In this document: piece after piece, positions 1-8,091 of the stretch
Layout: every line of letters starts with the position of its first letter
Position numbering within the stretch: position 1 is the first letter of the stretch
NCBI GenBank assembly: GCA_034670025.1
Contig: JAXMOE010000007.1
Span: 1-64,000 of the forward strand
Length of the DNA: 64,000 nt
Direction of reading: 5' to 3'
Source of the DNA: PGYR01 sp034670025
Lineage (GTDB): Bacteria; Bacteroidota; Ignavibacteria; Kapaibacteriales; UBA2268
The notes under the pieces: model-generated
The model's input: the letters and a program-made list of their open reading frames with translations, nothing else
Database searches by the model: none
What the model was told of the DNA's origin: nothing
Program-made: the position numbers and the translations under genes

Positions 1-127
1 TAGATAACGGTCTTGAAGTGAAGAAAAAAAAAGAGGTATAAATCAACCACTAACAGCAATCATAGTAATAAGATATCCGAGAATTTGATTAAAGGGAAGA
101 TCGTTGAAAGAGCTGATAGTGTTTGGG

Positions 128-1548
128 GGGAGTGTAAATTAAACTCTGTCTAGTTAGTTAAAATGGTTAATAAATATTCTAAATTGTGCTTAATTTCTAA
201 ATACAATATAGTTAGTTTTTAGTTTATTTCTAGTTGCTATCATAAATCTGTTTAATATCCTGTATTTATTTAGGTTTATATTTTAAGTTTTAATCTATCT
301 TCACCAAAGTGTATAGCTAACTGTTGCACAGTAGTTCCCCAGTGAGGAAGCTGCTTAAGTCCACTACTTTATTATTTGCATTGTTGCTAAGTAAACTAGT
401 TTCATTAATGCCATATTGCTTGTAAAGCTCCCTTTGGTTTTTGTTACTTTTCTAATCTGTCTATGGAAGCCCTCTACCATGTTGGTTGTATAGATCAACC
501 TCCTTATCTCTGGAGAATAAGAAAAATATGGTGTAAGTTTACCCCAGTTGTTCCTCCAAGACTTTATTATCAATGGATATTTCGCTCCCCACTTCTTTTC
601 TAAATTATCTAACTCAAGTTTAGCTAAATCTACTGTATTTGCTTTATATATCAATTTTAAATCAGCCATAAAGTCTTTTCTATTGCTACTACTCACGTAT
701 TTGATTGTATTGCGGATTTGATGTATAACACAGCTCTGCACCTCACATTTAGGATAAACTGTCTCTATAGCTTCAGAGAACCCCTTTAGATTGTCTATAC
801 ATGCAATTAGTATATCTTCTAATCCTCGATTCTTTAATTCTGTAAGAACGGATAACCAGAATGTAGCTCCTTCACTATCAGAAATATATAGACCCAATAA
901 TTCTTTTTTGCCTTCTCTGGTTATTGCTAATACTGTGTACATAGCTTTAGTAATTACCCTACCTTCTTCTCTTACCTTAAAATGCATTGCATCCATAAAC
1001 ACTATAGGATATATTGATTCAAGGCTTCTATTTTGCCACTCTGTTATCTCTGGAATAATCTTGTCTGTTATATTTGATAACATTGTTGCTGATACTGGGA
1101 CATCATACATTTCTTCAACATAATCAGATATATCTCTTAAACTCATTCCTTTGCCATACAGAGACAAAATCTTGCTTGACAAACTCTCGACTAATATTCT
1201 CTCTCGTTTCTTGACTATCTCTGGTTCAAATGTAGAATGCCTATCTTGAGGTGTTTCAATTTCTACTTCTCCTAGGCTTGATATTACTGTCTTCTTACCC
1301 TTACCGTTTCTCTTATTCTTTTTGCTTCGTTCTACCTCAGATAAATGTTCTTCCATCTCTGCTTGAAGAGCTGTTTCTAGAAACTGTTTTAATAATGGGG
1401 TAAATGCTCCATCTTTACCTAACATGGATTTGCCAGACTTTAATTGTTTTAAAGCTTTTTCTTGCATTAATTTATATTCTTGCTCTGTCATTGGACTTCT
1501 CCGTTTCTTAATTATAACTTCTTTGGACAGAGTTTAGTTTACAGTCTC
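128..1548 (-). mobile_element. IS256-family insertion sequence (1421 bp) with inverted repeats and 8-bp target duplication
   Basis: Terminal inverted repeats of 23 bp match at 20 positions: left end 128-150, right end 1526-1548 (shared core TAAACTCTGTC). They are flanked by the direct repeat TGTTTGGG at 120-127 and 1549-1556. The 8-bp duplication, the length and the Mutator-type transposase inside all fit IS256. Insertion split an older IS3-family transposase. Excision in silico restores that reading frame exactly, which fixes the element's borders. Confidence 0.92.
364..1491 (-). CDS. IS256 (Mutator-type) transposase, C-terminally truncated
   Basis: A DDE transposase of the IS256/MULE family. 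The triad is visible: D167 in 'VFMDAMHFK', D233 in 'ACIDNLKG' and E340 in 'TNMVEGFHRQ'. The N-terminal DNA-binding half is complete. The stop after 'ATMQIIK' is premature. Downstream, in another frame, the usual IS256 C-terminus can be read ('LPHWGTTVQQLAIHFGEDR', ending at 276). It is separated from the open frame by a TAG where a Lys codon is expected and by one extra T a few bases later. The full gene would be 276-1491. About 30 C-terminal residues are lost, so activity is doubtful although the catalytic core is whole. Confidence 0.88.
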   Translation of the reverse strand: MTEQEYKLMQEKALKQLKSGKSMLGKDGAFTPLLKQFLETALQAEMEEHLSEVERSKKNKRNGKGKKTVISSLGEVEIETPQDRHSTFEPEIVKKRERILVESLSSKILSLYGKGMSLRDISDYVEEMYDVPVSATMLSNITDKIIPEITEWQNRSLESIYPIVFMDAMHFKVREEGRVITKAMYTVLAITREGKKELLGLYISDSEGATFWLSVLTELKNRGLEDILIACIDNLKGFSEAIETVYPKCEVQSCVIHQIRNTIKYVSSSNRKDFMADLKLIYKANTVDLAKLELDNLEKKWGAKYPLIIKSWRNNWGKLTPYFSYSPEIRRLIYTTNMVEGFHRQIRKVTKTKGSFTSNMALMKLVYLATMQIIK

Positions 1549-2036
1549 TGTTTGGGTAAGTGATATAACATACATAGAAACTTGTCAAGGTTTTTTATAC
1601 TTATCTTTAGTTACAGACATTTACTCAAGGAAGATAATGGGGTATAACTTAGCAGACAACTTGATGACAAGCGAGAGTTTGAAAGCATTAAAAATGGCAA
1701 TCAAAACAAGTAAAAAGCAAGCCGATGTACATCATTCTGACCGAGGAGTCCAATACAGTAGTCAGATGTATTTAAACAAGCTTAAGAAACATAGAATCGT
1801 AAGTAGTATGAGTAGAAAGTCTAGCCCTCATGAAAACGCTGTGGCTGAAAGACTTAATGGAATATTAAAACAAGAATATGATATATCAGATAGATACCAG
1901 ACTAAACAGCAAGCAAAAAAAATAGTTAAACAAGCAATAGAATTATACAATACAGATAGACCACATGGGAGTCTTAATATGCAAACACCTCAAAAGGTTT
2001 ACGAAGATAGTTATAATAAATATTGCAATTTATAAA

Positions 2037-2064
2037 CTGTCAACCTATATTAGGACTAGACCCA
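2037..2064. repeat. Possible right terminal repeat of the IS3-family element
   Basis: Directly after the OrfB stop the sequence CTGTCAACCTATATTAGG runs on to end in CCCA, giving TGGG on the reverse strand, as expected for IS3-type ends (TG..CA). The left end is outside the window, so the repeat cannot be paired and the exact border is a guess. Confidence 0.35.
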
Positions 2065-2079
2065 TTACTAATACTTATG

Positions 2080-2122
2080 CCCCTCTGGAGGGGCTGTCTG
2101 AATTTATTCAGACTTAGGGAGG
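2080..2122. repeat. Double-hairpin repeat with the same layout as the DUF559 unit ends
   Basis: Two adjacent perfect hairpins: CCCCTC/GAGGGG (2080-2093) and GTCTGAAT/ATTCAGAC (2096-2113), followed by AGGGAGG. The order 'C4/G4 hairpin, GC-containing hairpin, G-rich block' is the same as at the two ends of the DUF559 units at 44612-45144. It could also act as a terminator for the IS3 gene. Confidence 0.55.
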
Positions 2123-2135
2123 ATAATTTAGTAAG

Positions 2136-2298
2136 TGTAGAGACGTATTGAATACGTCTCCAATCACTTTGTCACTCTGAGGATTCCAAAGAATCCGAAG
2201 AGTCTATTTCTTTTAGAATCAGCTAATTTGTGGCAATGACGTTTTCATCCACTTCCGACTTTTACCTATGGTAAAAGCCACCTTAAGCCAGCGGAGGA
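2136..2298. repeat. Composite of dispersed intergenic repeats
   Basis: No gene is visible between 2036 and 2300. The stretch holds the hairpin AGACGTA..TACGTCT (2136-2162; a related copy is at 14062-14088), a block around CACTTTGTCACTCTGAGGAT (from 2165) that recurs inverted at about 26642-26722, a CATTGCCACAAA-type block (reverse strand, about 2226-2240) also seen near 26590 and 32052, and a 53-bp block (2246-2298) that recurs in the same orientation at 32101-32152. These are decayed multi-copy repeats. Confidence 0.7.
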
Positions 2299-2300
2299 CA

Positions 2301-5012
2301 CTACCCCTTCTTTTTCTTTTCTTCCTTGAACATACCGCTCGTGTATTCGCTGTATAGGTCGAATAGGTACTCTATTCTTGCGGTTTCTGATTTGAAGGGC
2401 TGTGGTCTGTAACACAAATCCACTGCCTTGACTAATGCTGGGGGCATAGTTAGTGGGTCGTATAGGTCGGCTAAGCTACTGCCGGGGAATTGCTCCCTTG
2501 TATCAAGCACTTTTTGTGCTTTTTCTTCTACTCTTTTCTTGTGCTTTTCGCTCGGCTCTTTGGGCCAAGGGTAGTTGTTGTAAACTATGTTAGACGAGTA
2601 TCTGTAATCGCTTTTTAATCTACCTGCCACATTTCTAATCCAAATATTATGGAATGAAGAATGTAATATGCCGAAGTGATATAAAGTTGCATCTGGCAAC
2701 CCATAAGCACTATCCGCCAAAATAACATCTTCTGAAAAATAACCTAAAGGTAGATATTCGCGTCTATGAGATGAGACTCTTGGTATTAAAATGTAAGAAG
2801 AATCAGGTTGTCTTATGTCTCCAAATAAACTTGGTGTTTTTGACTTGGAATTAACAGATCTTGATTTAGTATTTACTCTAAATTCTTTACATCTTTCAAT
2901 TCTGTCTTTAAGAGGTGGTATATTATTTATTAAACTTGGACTAATATCTAACAACCAAAAACAATATCGCCATTTATTATTTAACATTTCATAAGCACCA
3001 CCATATTTCTTTATATAATTCTGTAGTTTTGGATATTGATTATTGAATTTATTTCTTTCATTTATATTTAAAAGCAAATTACCATCATCATAGGGAATAT
3101 TACCTCTAATCATTATTGGAACATTTGCAATAGGGCTTCGAGATTTTTCAATAAATGTATTTTTTGCATTAACTAAATAAGGGTTAATCATTTGAACCTT
3201 TTCTTTTTTTGCATCACCATTAATATCATCGTAATGATATAATAATTTTTCTCTTGCAAATAATCCGAAACCAATAATTACACAGTGTACTGCAGCTTTC
3301 CCTTTGGCTTCATTTTTCCAATTAAAAGTTCTATGAGCAAAATTAATAACTACTTTTCCATTTAAAATTAGATCTTTCCAAAGTATGGAAACTTGCTCGC
3401 CTTGTACAACACTATTTGTATAAACAAATGAAACTTGAATGTCAGTTTCTTCAATAAAACTAGTGGCTAAATAATACCAAGCAGCAACGTAGTCAAGTTT
3501 TCCATGTTTAACGCTATTTCCAAACGCATTTTCCATATCTTCTTTTTGTTGTGGGTTTTTAAAGGCAGCCCCAATAAACGGCGGATTCCCAATAATATAA
3601 TTGAGCTCTGATTTTGGTACTACTTCTTGCCAATCTACTTGTAGGGCATTGCCGTGGACTATCTTAGCGGACTTGCGGAGTGGTAAGCGTGCATAGTACA
3701 TTCCGAACTCATCGGAAATCATTATGTTCATTTGGTGATCCATCAGCCACATAGCCACTTCGGCTATTCTGGCAGGGAACTCGTCGTATTCTATTCCGTA
3801 GAACTGGTCAACTTCTATGTGCATTATGTCGTCTATTCTTGTCGCCAACTGTCCACCTTTGTTTAGCACTTTCAGCACTTCCAGCTCGAGCAATCGCAGC
3901 TCACGGTAAGTAATAATCAGGAAGTTACCGCAACCGCACGCTGGGTCTAAGAACTTGAGCGTACCAAGCTTTTGGTGGAACTCCCTCAGCTTTTTCTTGT
4001 TCGACTTTACTGAATCAAACTCTTCTTTCAGCTCATCTAAGAAAAGCGGCTCTATCACTTTCAGTATATTTTTCTCTGAAGTATAGTGAGCCCCCATATT
4101 CCGTCGTTCCTCTGGGTCCATTACGCTTTGGAACATACTACCGAATATTGCGGGGGAAATTTTGCCCCAATCTAAGGCACTGCACTCTAACAAAATCTCG
4201 CGCATTTGGGAGTTGAACGCAGCTATTGGTAGCGATTCTTCGAATAGCTTGCCGTTTACATAAGGGAAGTCTGCCAAGTGTTCATCTAAGTTTTTTAACC
4301 GCTTTTTCTTTTCGGTGTTCAGCACTTGGAAAAACTGAGCCAACCACGCCCCCAAGTTGCTACCGTCCTCGTTGGTCTTTACTTCTATTGCCTCGCGAAA
4401 AGTGTCCTTCTCGAATATACCAGTGTCATCTGCAAACAGGCAAAACAACAAACGGACGAGATAGACTTCGAGTGGATGCCCCGAATAGCCGCTGTCTTCC
4501 AGCTCATCGTGGAGTTTACCCATTAGCTCGGCTGCTTTTATGTTGACTGGGTCTTCTTCGCGGAACTCCCGTTTTTGGTAACCAGCTACGAACCCGAACA
4601 GCTTTATCTTGCTGGGCAATTCCGCCAAATCGAACTCATAATCTTTGTTTTCATCCAAATCGTAGAGTCTGAATCGAGCAAAATCGGAGACTAATATATA
4701 CTTTGGTAGCTCGTGGTCTTTCAGTCCATGGAAATAATCGGTGGCTTGCTGGTAGGCGGAATCTAAGTTGCGGCCGAGGGATTTGTGCTCTACCATTAGC
4801 GTCCCCTTCCAAAACAGGTCAATAAAGCCCTGATTGTTGTTCAGCTTTTTTACTGGCTCTTCAAAGGTGGCGAACCGCCTGCGGGACACCCCAAACACTT
4901 GAAAAAAGTCATTCCAAAAGGAATCTTTTTCAGCTCTTTCTCTGCTTTCCCCTACCCACTCTTTGGTGAATTGCTTTGCTCTTCTTTCTATTTCGTTCCA
5001 ACTAAGTGCCAT
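2301..5012 (-). CDS. MmeI-like single-chain type IIL restriction-modification enzyme
   Basis: A 903-residue fused endonuclease, N6-adenine methyltransferase and specificity protein. The N-terminal nuclease has D65 followed by nine residues and E75-H-K77, the same D-X9-EXK spacing as MmeI. A helical connector follows, with the family block 'NMGAHYTSE' (306-313). The methyltransferase has the AdoMet motif DPACGCGNF (355-363) and catalytic NPPF (476-479). Residues from about 620 to the end carry the target-recognition region and a conserved tail ('SSNIVYNNYPWP'). The length is that of a complete family member, with no frameshift. No partner R, M or S gene is needed or seen. It stands alone between IS remnants and the dnaX operon, which fits horizontal acquisition. 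BREX PglX was considered, but it is longer and has no ExK nuclease. Confidence 0.9.
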   Translation of the reverse strand: MALSWNEIERRAKQFTKEWVGESRERAEKDSFWNDFFQVFGVSRRRFATFEEPVKKLNNNQGFIDLFWKGTLMVEHKSLGRNLDSAYQQATDYFHGLKDHELPKYILVSDFARFRLYDLDENKDYEFDLAELPSKIKLFGFVAGYQKREFREEDPVNIKAAELMGKLHDELEDSGYSGHPLEVYLVRLLFCLFADDTGIFEKDTFREAIEVKTNEDGSNLGAWLAQFFQVLNTEKKKRLKNLDEHLADFPYVNGKLFEESLPIAAFNSQMREILLECSALDWGKISPAIFGSMFQSVMDPEERRNMGAHYTSEKNILKVIEPLFLDELKEEFDSVKSNKKKLREFHQKLGTLKFLDPACGCGNFLIITYRELRLLELEVLKVLNKGGQLATRIDDIMHIEVDQFYGIEYDEFPARIAEVAMWLMDHQMNIMISDEFGMYYARLPLRKSAKIVHGNALQVDWQEVVPKSELNYIIGNPPFIGAAFKNPQQKEDMENAFGNSVKHGKLDYVAAWYYLATSFIEETDIQVSFVYTNSVVQGEQVSILWKDLILNGKVVINFAHRTFNWKNEAKGKAAVHCVIIGFGLFAREKLLYHYDDINGDAKKEKVQMINPYLVNAKNTFIEKSRSPIANVPIMIRGNIPYDDGNLLLNINERNKFNNQYPKLQNYIKKYGGAYEMLNNKWRYCFWLLDISPSLINNIPPLKDRIERCKEFRVNTKSRSVNSKSKTPSLFGDIRQPDSSYILIPRVSSHRREYLPLGYFSEDVILADSAYGLPDATLYHFGILHSSFHNIWIRNVAGRLKSDYRYSSNIVYNNYPWPKEPSEKHKKRVEEKAQKVLDTREQFPGSSLADLYDPLTMPPALVKAVDLCYRPQPFKSETARIEYLFDLYSEYTSGMFKEEKKKKG

Positions 5013-5123
5013 TCTTTTTATCTTTTTTCTATTATTCTATATTAGTTTTCTGACTGATTGTTAATATAAGGAAAAAGAGTGAGATGCAGGAAAAATGCAA
5101 TTATTTCATAGAAAAGTGATTAT

Positions 5124-6251
5124 TTATTTGCCCAAACTAACAGCACCCAACACAATCTCACGGCTCGCACCAGTAACAGAAGGAATATTGGCTGGCAATT
5201 GGTTAACCCTTAGGTATGCAAGAAATGCCATGAGCAATGACTCACGGCTATTGGTTATGTCCTGACCGTCTAATATGGCTTTGTTGGTTTGCATTCCAGT
5301 ATATTTTTCTAACAACTCCATAAGAAAAGCATTATTAGCACCACCGCCAGCTACTATAAGTTGACGGTCTTGTTTCGTTATTTTATCAATATTACTTGCT
5401 ATTGATTTTGCCGTAAAGTGGGTGAGGGTGCAAAGCAAATCACTATCTGTAATTCCGTTGGTCTTGTGTTTTTCTATAAATTCAGAATTGAACAGCTCTT
5501 TGCCTGTTGACTTCGGATAATCAGCAACTATATATTTTTCACTCATCAAGCTATTCAACATACTAACGTCCAACTGCCCAGCTTTGGCTAACTCACCGTT
5601 GGCATCGTATTCCTTGTCGTATTTTTGCTTTGCTACATAATCGATCAGGCAATTACCAGGACCAGTGTCGAAGGCAATTACATCATTTCTATCGCACGCT
5701 TTTGGTAGAAAAGTGATATTGGCAATACCGCCAATGTTTAGCACTATGGTGTCTTGTACTTCGGATTTGAGGAAGTTGAAGTCAAATATAGGAATCAGTG
5801 GTGCTCCTTGTCCCCCAAGAGCTATGTCCGCTTGGCGGAAGTCAGAGACTACATCAATACCTGTTCGGATGGCGAGCTGAGCAGCCGAGCCAATTTGGTA
5901 AGTTGATGCCACTTGCTGGTTGCAAAATTCTCGTGCTTCTGGTTGATGCCACACCGTTTGTCCGTGGAAACCAATAGCCCTTACGTGCTGTGAATCAATA
6001 TTGTTGTCTGCTACGAATTGATTTACTGCATCGGCAACCTCGTTGGCAAACCTGACATTGAGTTGCGAAATATCGTAAAGTGTTGTCTCATTTTTTAAAC
6101 TAAGAAGGTATTTACGTAATTCCGATGTGAATGATATATCATTCGTTGATACTATATTTATGCTATTATGACTGATATATGCTACACAAATATCTATTCC
6201 ATCCATCGATGTTCCTGTCATTATTCCAATATAGAGCCCTGGTTTTATCAT
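5124..6251 (-). CDS. anmK: Anhydro-N-acetylmuramic acid kinase
   Basis: Recycles cell-wall anhydroMurNAc in the cytoplasm by hydrolytic ring opening and phosphorylation to MurNAc-6-phosphate. The 375 residues match the family length. The diagnostic N-terminal ATP-binding block 'GIMTGTSMDGID' is at 9-20. 'GFHGQTVWHQP' is in the first lobe, 'VLNIGGIANIT' and 'AFDTGPGNCLID' are central, and 'VAGGGANNAFL' is C-terminal. Its start overlaps the stop of the upstream alkB-like gene by 4 bp, so it is probably translationally coupled as the last gene of the dnaX operon. No etherase (murQ) is present nearby. Confidence 0.95.
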   Translation of the reverse strand: MIKPGLYIGIMTGTSMDGIDICVAYISHNSINIVSTNDISFTSELRKYLLSLKNETTLYDISQLNVRFANEVADAVNQFVADNNIDSQHVRAIGFHGQTVWHQPEAREFCNQQVASTYQIGSAAQLAIRTGIDVVSDFRQADIALGGQGAPLIPIFDFNFLKSEVQDTIVLNIGGIANITFLPKACDRNDVIAFDTGPGNCLIDYVAKQKYDKEYDANGELAKAGQLDVSMLNSLMSEKYIVADYPKSTGKELFNSEFIEKHKTNGITDSDLLCTLTHFTAKSIASNIDKITKQDRQLIVAGGGANNAFLMELLEKYTGMQTNKAILDGQDITNSRESLLMAFLAYLRVNQLPANIPSVTGASREIVLGAVSLGK

Positions 6252-6829
6252 ACTTTTATTTCCCGAAAAGTTAGGTTAATTCGTTCGCCTACATTCTTTT
6301 TTGTTTTGGGGACTGAGTGCTGGTATTTGCTTTGGAATCCACTTTTCATAACCAACAAGCTACCATTTTTTAATGGTATTTCTCTTTTTTTTGTGTGGTC
6401 TTTTCTTTCTCTAATTAGAAATCGCCTTGTTCCACCGAATGAGACTGAAGCAATAGTTGGGTTTTCGCCCAGCTCTTTCTCGTTGTCCGAGTGCCACCCC
6501 ATAGAATCGTCACCACTACGGTAGTAGTTGAGCAACACACTGTTGTAACTTGCTCCTGAGTTTTGCTCGACCGTATTTTTTATTTCTTCTAACTCTCTCG
6601 TCCATTTGTTGGGTGTTAGCTGCAAACTAGAATAGCTGTAGTGAGCGTTGCTATCGCCATACCAACTGCTCAACCTTGGTATCTTTACTTTTTTCCCGAA
6701 TATAGTAATCTCATCTTGATTCCAATCGATTGACTCTTTCAATTTCAGAAATAGCTGGTCTGATTGCTCTTCGCTGAACAAGGTCTCAATGTATATTATA
6801 TCATTATCTTCGTATATTTCGTTCATCAT
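6248..6829 (-). CDS. AlkB-like 2-oxoglutarate/Fe(II) dioxygenase
   Basis: A nucleic-acid demethylase of the AlkB/ABH family, expected to repair alkylated bases oxidatively. It has 193 residues. The Fe(II) ligands are H113 and D115 in 'GWHSDNEKEL' and H171 in 'YQHSVPK'; R183 in 'RINLTFR' would bind 2-oxoglutarate. 'LLNYYRSGDDSMGWH' is the family's usual approach to the first ligands. It resembles the short ABH2/ABH3-like bacterial type more than E. coli AlkB. It overlaps by 4 bp both the upstream transporter gene and the downstream anmK, so it is inside an operon. No ada gene is adjacent. Confidence 0.9.
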   Translation of the reverse strand: MMNEIYEDNDIIYIETLFSEEQSDQLFLKLKESIDWNQDEITIFGKKVKIPRLSSWYGDSNAHYSYSSLQLTPNKWTRELEEIKNTVEQNSGASYNSVLLNYYRSGDDSMGWHSDNEKELGENPTIASVSFGGTRRFLIRERKDHTKKREIPLKNGSLLVMKSGFQSKYQHSVPKTKKNVGERINLTFREIKV

Positions 6830-8088
6830 ACCATAAACAATTTGCTATACAAAAAGAGGGCTGCGAAACCGAAGAAGAACACAATACCGACATAGCTAAG
6901 TATATTCAACCATCTGGCAGGTCGGTGTTCAGCAGGGAAGAAATCCTTGCGTACAATCAGAAAGTTCAACAGTGCAATAACTGGTGATGAAAGAAATGCG
7001 ATCACCGTTACCAAGTCCACAAACAGCGTAAGTGATTGAGTAAAGAATAAGATTAGGACAGATGAGCAAGTAGAAATTATAAGCTGAAATCCGAACATAT
7101 ACTTCCGTTTTGACTTATCCGAATTTTTATTTCTGATAATGCCCAACGCCTCTGTGAGTGAACGAGGGTAGGCATCGACACAAGTGATAATGGTTGAGAG
7201 CATAGTCGCAAACATAATGAATGCAATAATTGTCTTACTCCACGAGCCAATAACATCGGTGTAGAGTGAAAGCAACTGCGAAGTAAAACCCACAGCTTTC
7301 CCCGATATTTCCTCACCAGAGCCATACATCACAGCAGCACCTAGTCCCAGAAAGCAAACAGCAAGCACAATGCTCACAACATAGCCAACATTGAAGTCGA
7401 AAAGTGAGTTTTTCAGGTCGCGCTTTGTTTTGTCTGCCTTGTCTTTTTCCAAAGACCACATGGAAGTCCAGCTCGACAGTTCCAACGGTGCAGGCATCCA
7501 ACCCATTAGTGCAAGTAAGAAGCCGATACCAGCTTGGTTCATAATTACTGGCGGCACAAACTCGGCAACTGGTTGGCTGTTAGTACCCAAAGCAATAATA
7601 AACGAAACGATTGTAAGCAAACTGAGTGATAGGGTTAGGTATTTGACAAAATTTTCGAAGACACTGTACTTTCCAATATATAATATCCCTACTACTATAA
7701 TCAGATAAACAATAGATGTTACTTCGTTTGAAAGTGTAGCACCAGTAAAAGTATAGTACAGAAAATTGAACATAGCAGAAGCTACAAATGTAATAGCTGC
7801 TATGGTAAAAATAGATAGGATTACGTTGAGCACCAGATAGAGCTTAACTGCCCAGGTGCCAAGCCGCGAATACCCACGTATGATACTTTCGCCCATAACT
7901 GTGGTGTAGCGTTGGCCAATCTCGAAGAAGGGATATTTGAGAAGGTTAACTAGCAAGACTGCCCAAACTAACTCATAGCCGTAGGTTGCCCCTGCTCGCG
8001 TGGATTGAATTAGGTGCGACACACCAACGGCTGCCCCTGCGAAGAGCAGCCCTGGCCCTAATGATCTGAATGCACTTGCAAACTGCAT
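6826..8088 (-). CDS. Nramp-superfamily membrane transporter lacking the canonical metal-binding motifs
   Basis: A 420-residue integral inner-membrane protein with about eleven hydrophobic segments and the Nramp fold signature 'SLGPGLLFAGAAVGVSHLIQ' at the first helix. Classical Mn/Fe Nramps have DPGN in helix 1 and MPH in helix 6. Here those places read 'AAVGVSH' and 'GWMPAPLEL', so the usual Asp/Asn/Met site is not conserved. It therefore belongs to a divergent Nramp-related clade whose substrate cannot be read from sequence. The gene sits 3 bp after the tatD fusion and overlaps the alkB-like gene by 4 bp. Confidence 0.8.
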   Translation of the reverse strand: MQFASAFRSLGPGLLFAGAAVGVSHLIQSTRAGATYGYELVWAVLLVNLLKYPFFEIGQRYTTVMGESIIRGYSRLGTWAVKLYLVLNVILSIFTIAAITFVASAMFNFLYYTFTGATLSNEVTSIVYLIIVVGILYIGKYSVFENFVKYLTLSLSLLTIVSFIIALGTNSQPVAEFVPPVIMNQAGIGFLLALMGWMPAPLELSSWTSMWSLEKDKADKTKRDLKNSLFDFNVGYVVSIVLAVCFLGLGAAVMYGSGEEISGKAVGFTSQLLSLYTDVIGSWSKTIIAFIMFATMLSTIITCVDAYPRSLTEALGIIRNKNSDKSKRKYMFGFQLIISTCSSVLILFFTQSLTLFVDLVTVIAFLSSPVIALLNFLIVRKDFFPAEHRPARWLNILSYVGIVFFFGFAALFLYSKLFMV

Positions 8089-8091
8089 CGT

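Larger units (their letters stand above)
3..2035 (+). pseudogene. IS3-family transposase OrfB, interrupted by an IS256-family element
   Basis: Remnant of an IS3-family OrfB integrase. Removing 128-1548 and one 8-bp target copy joins the two halves in frame: '..KIVERADSVW' reads into 'VSDITYIETCQG', then 'DIYSRKIMGY', 'HHSDRGVQYSS' and 'ENAVAERLNGILKQEY', which are standard OrfB rve-domain blocks with the second Asp and the Glu of the DDE triad. The longest intact piece is 1637-2035 (from an internal Met to the stop). There is a second lesion upstream: 'DNGLEVKKKK' (frame of base 3) continues as 'RYKSTTNSNH' only after a shift in the A9 run at 24-32. The 5' part of the gene and OrfA lie left of the window. 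The gene is dead at two positions. Confidence 0.88.

Noticed and set aside
24..32. Programmed ribosomal frameshift of the IS3 element
   Set aside because: In IS3 elements it lies at the OrfA/OrfB overlap; this A9 run is inside OrfB, and the gene is already disrupted by IS256.
4226..4546. Rightward ORFs within the restriction gene
   Set aside because: They are antisense frames of a well-supported gene, with no recognisable domain or ribosome-binding site; the same holds for many small antisense frames elsewhere.
2301..5012. BREX PglX or a type I HsdM methylase
   Set aside because: It has an N-terminal D-X9-EXK nuclease and the MmeI-type length, and no BREX or hsdR/hsdS partner is present.
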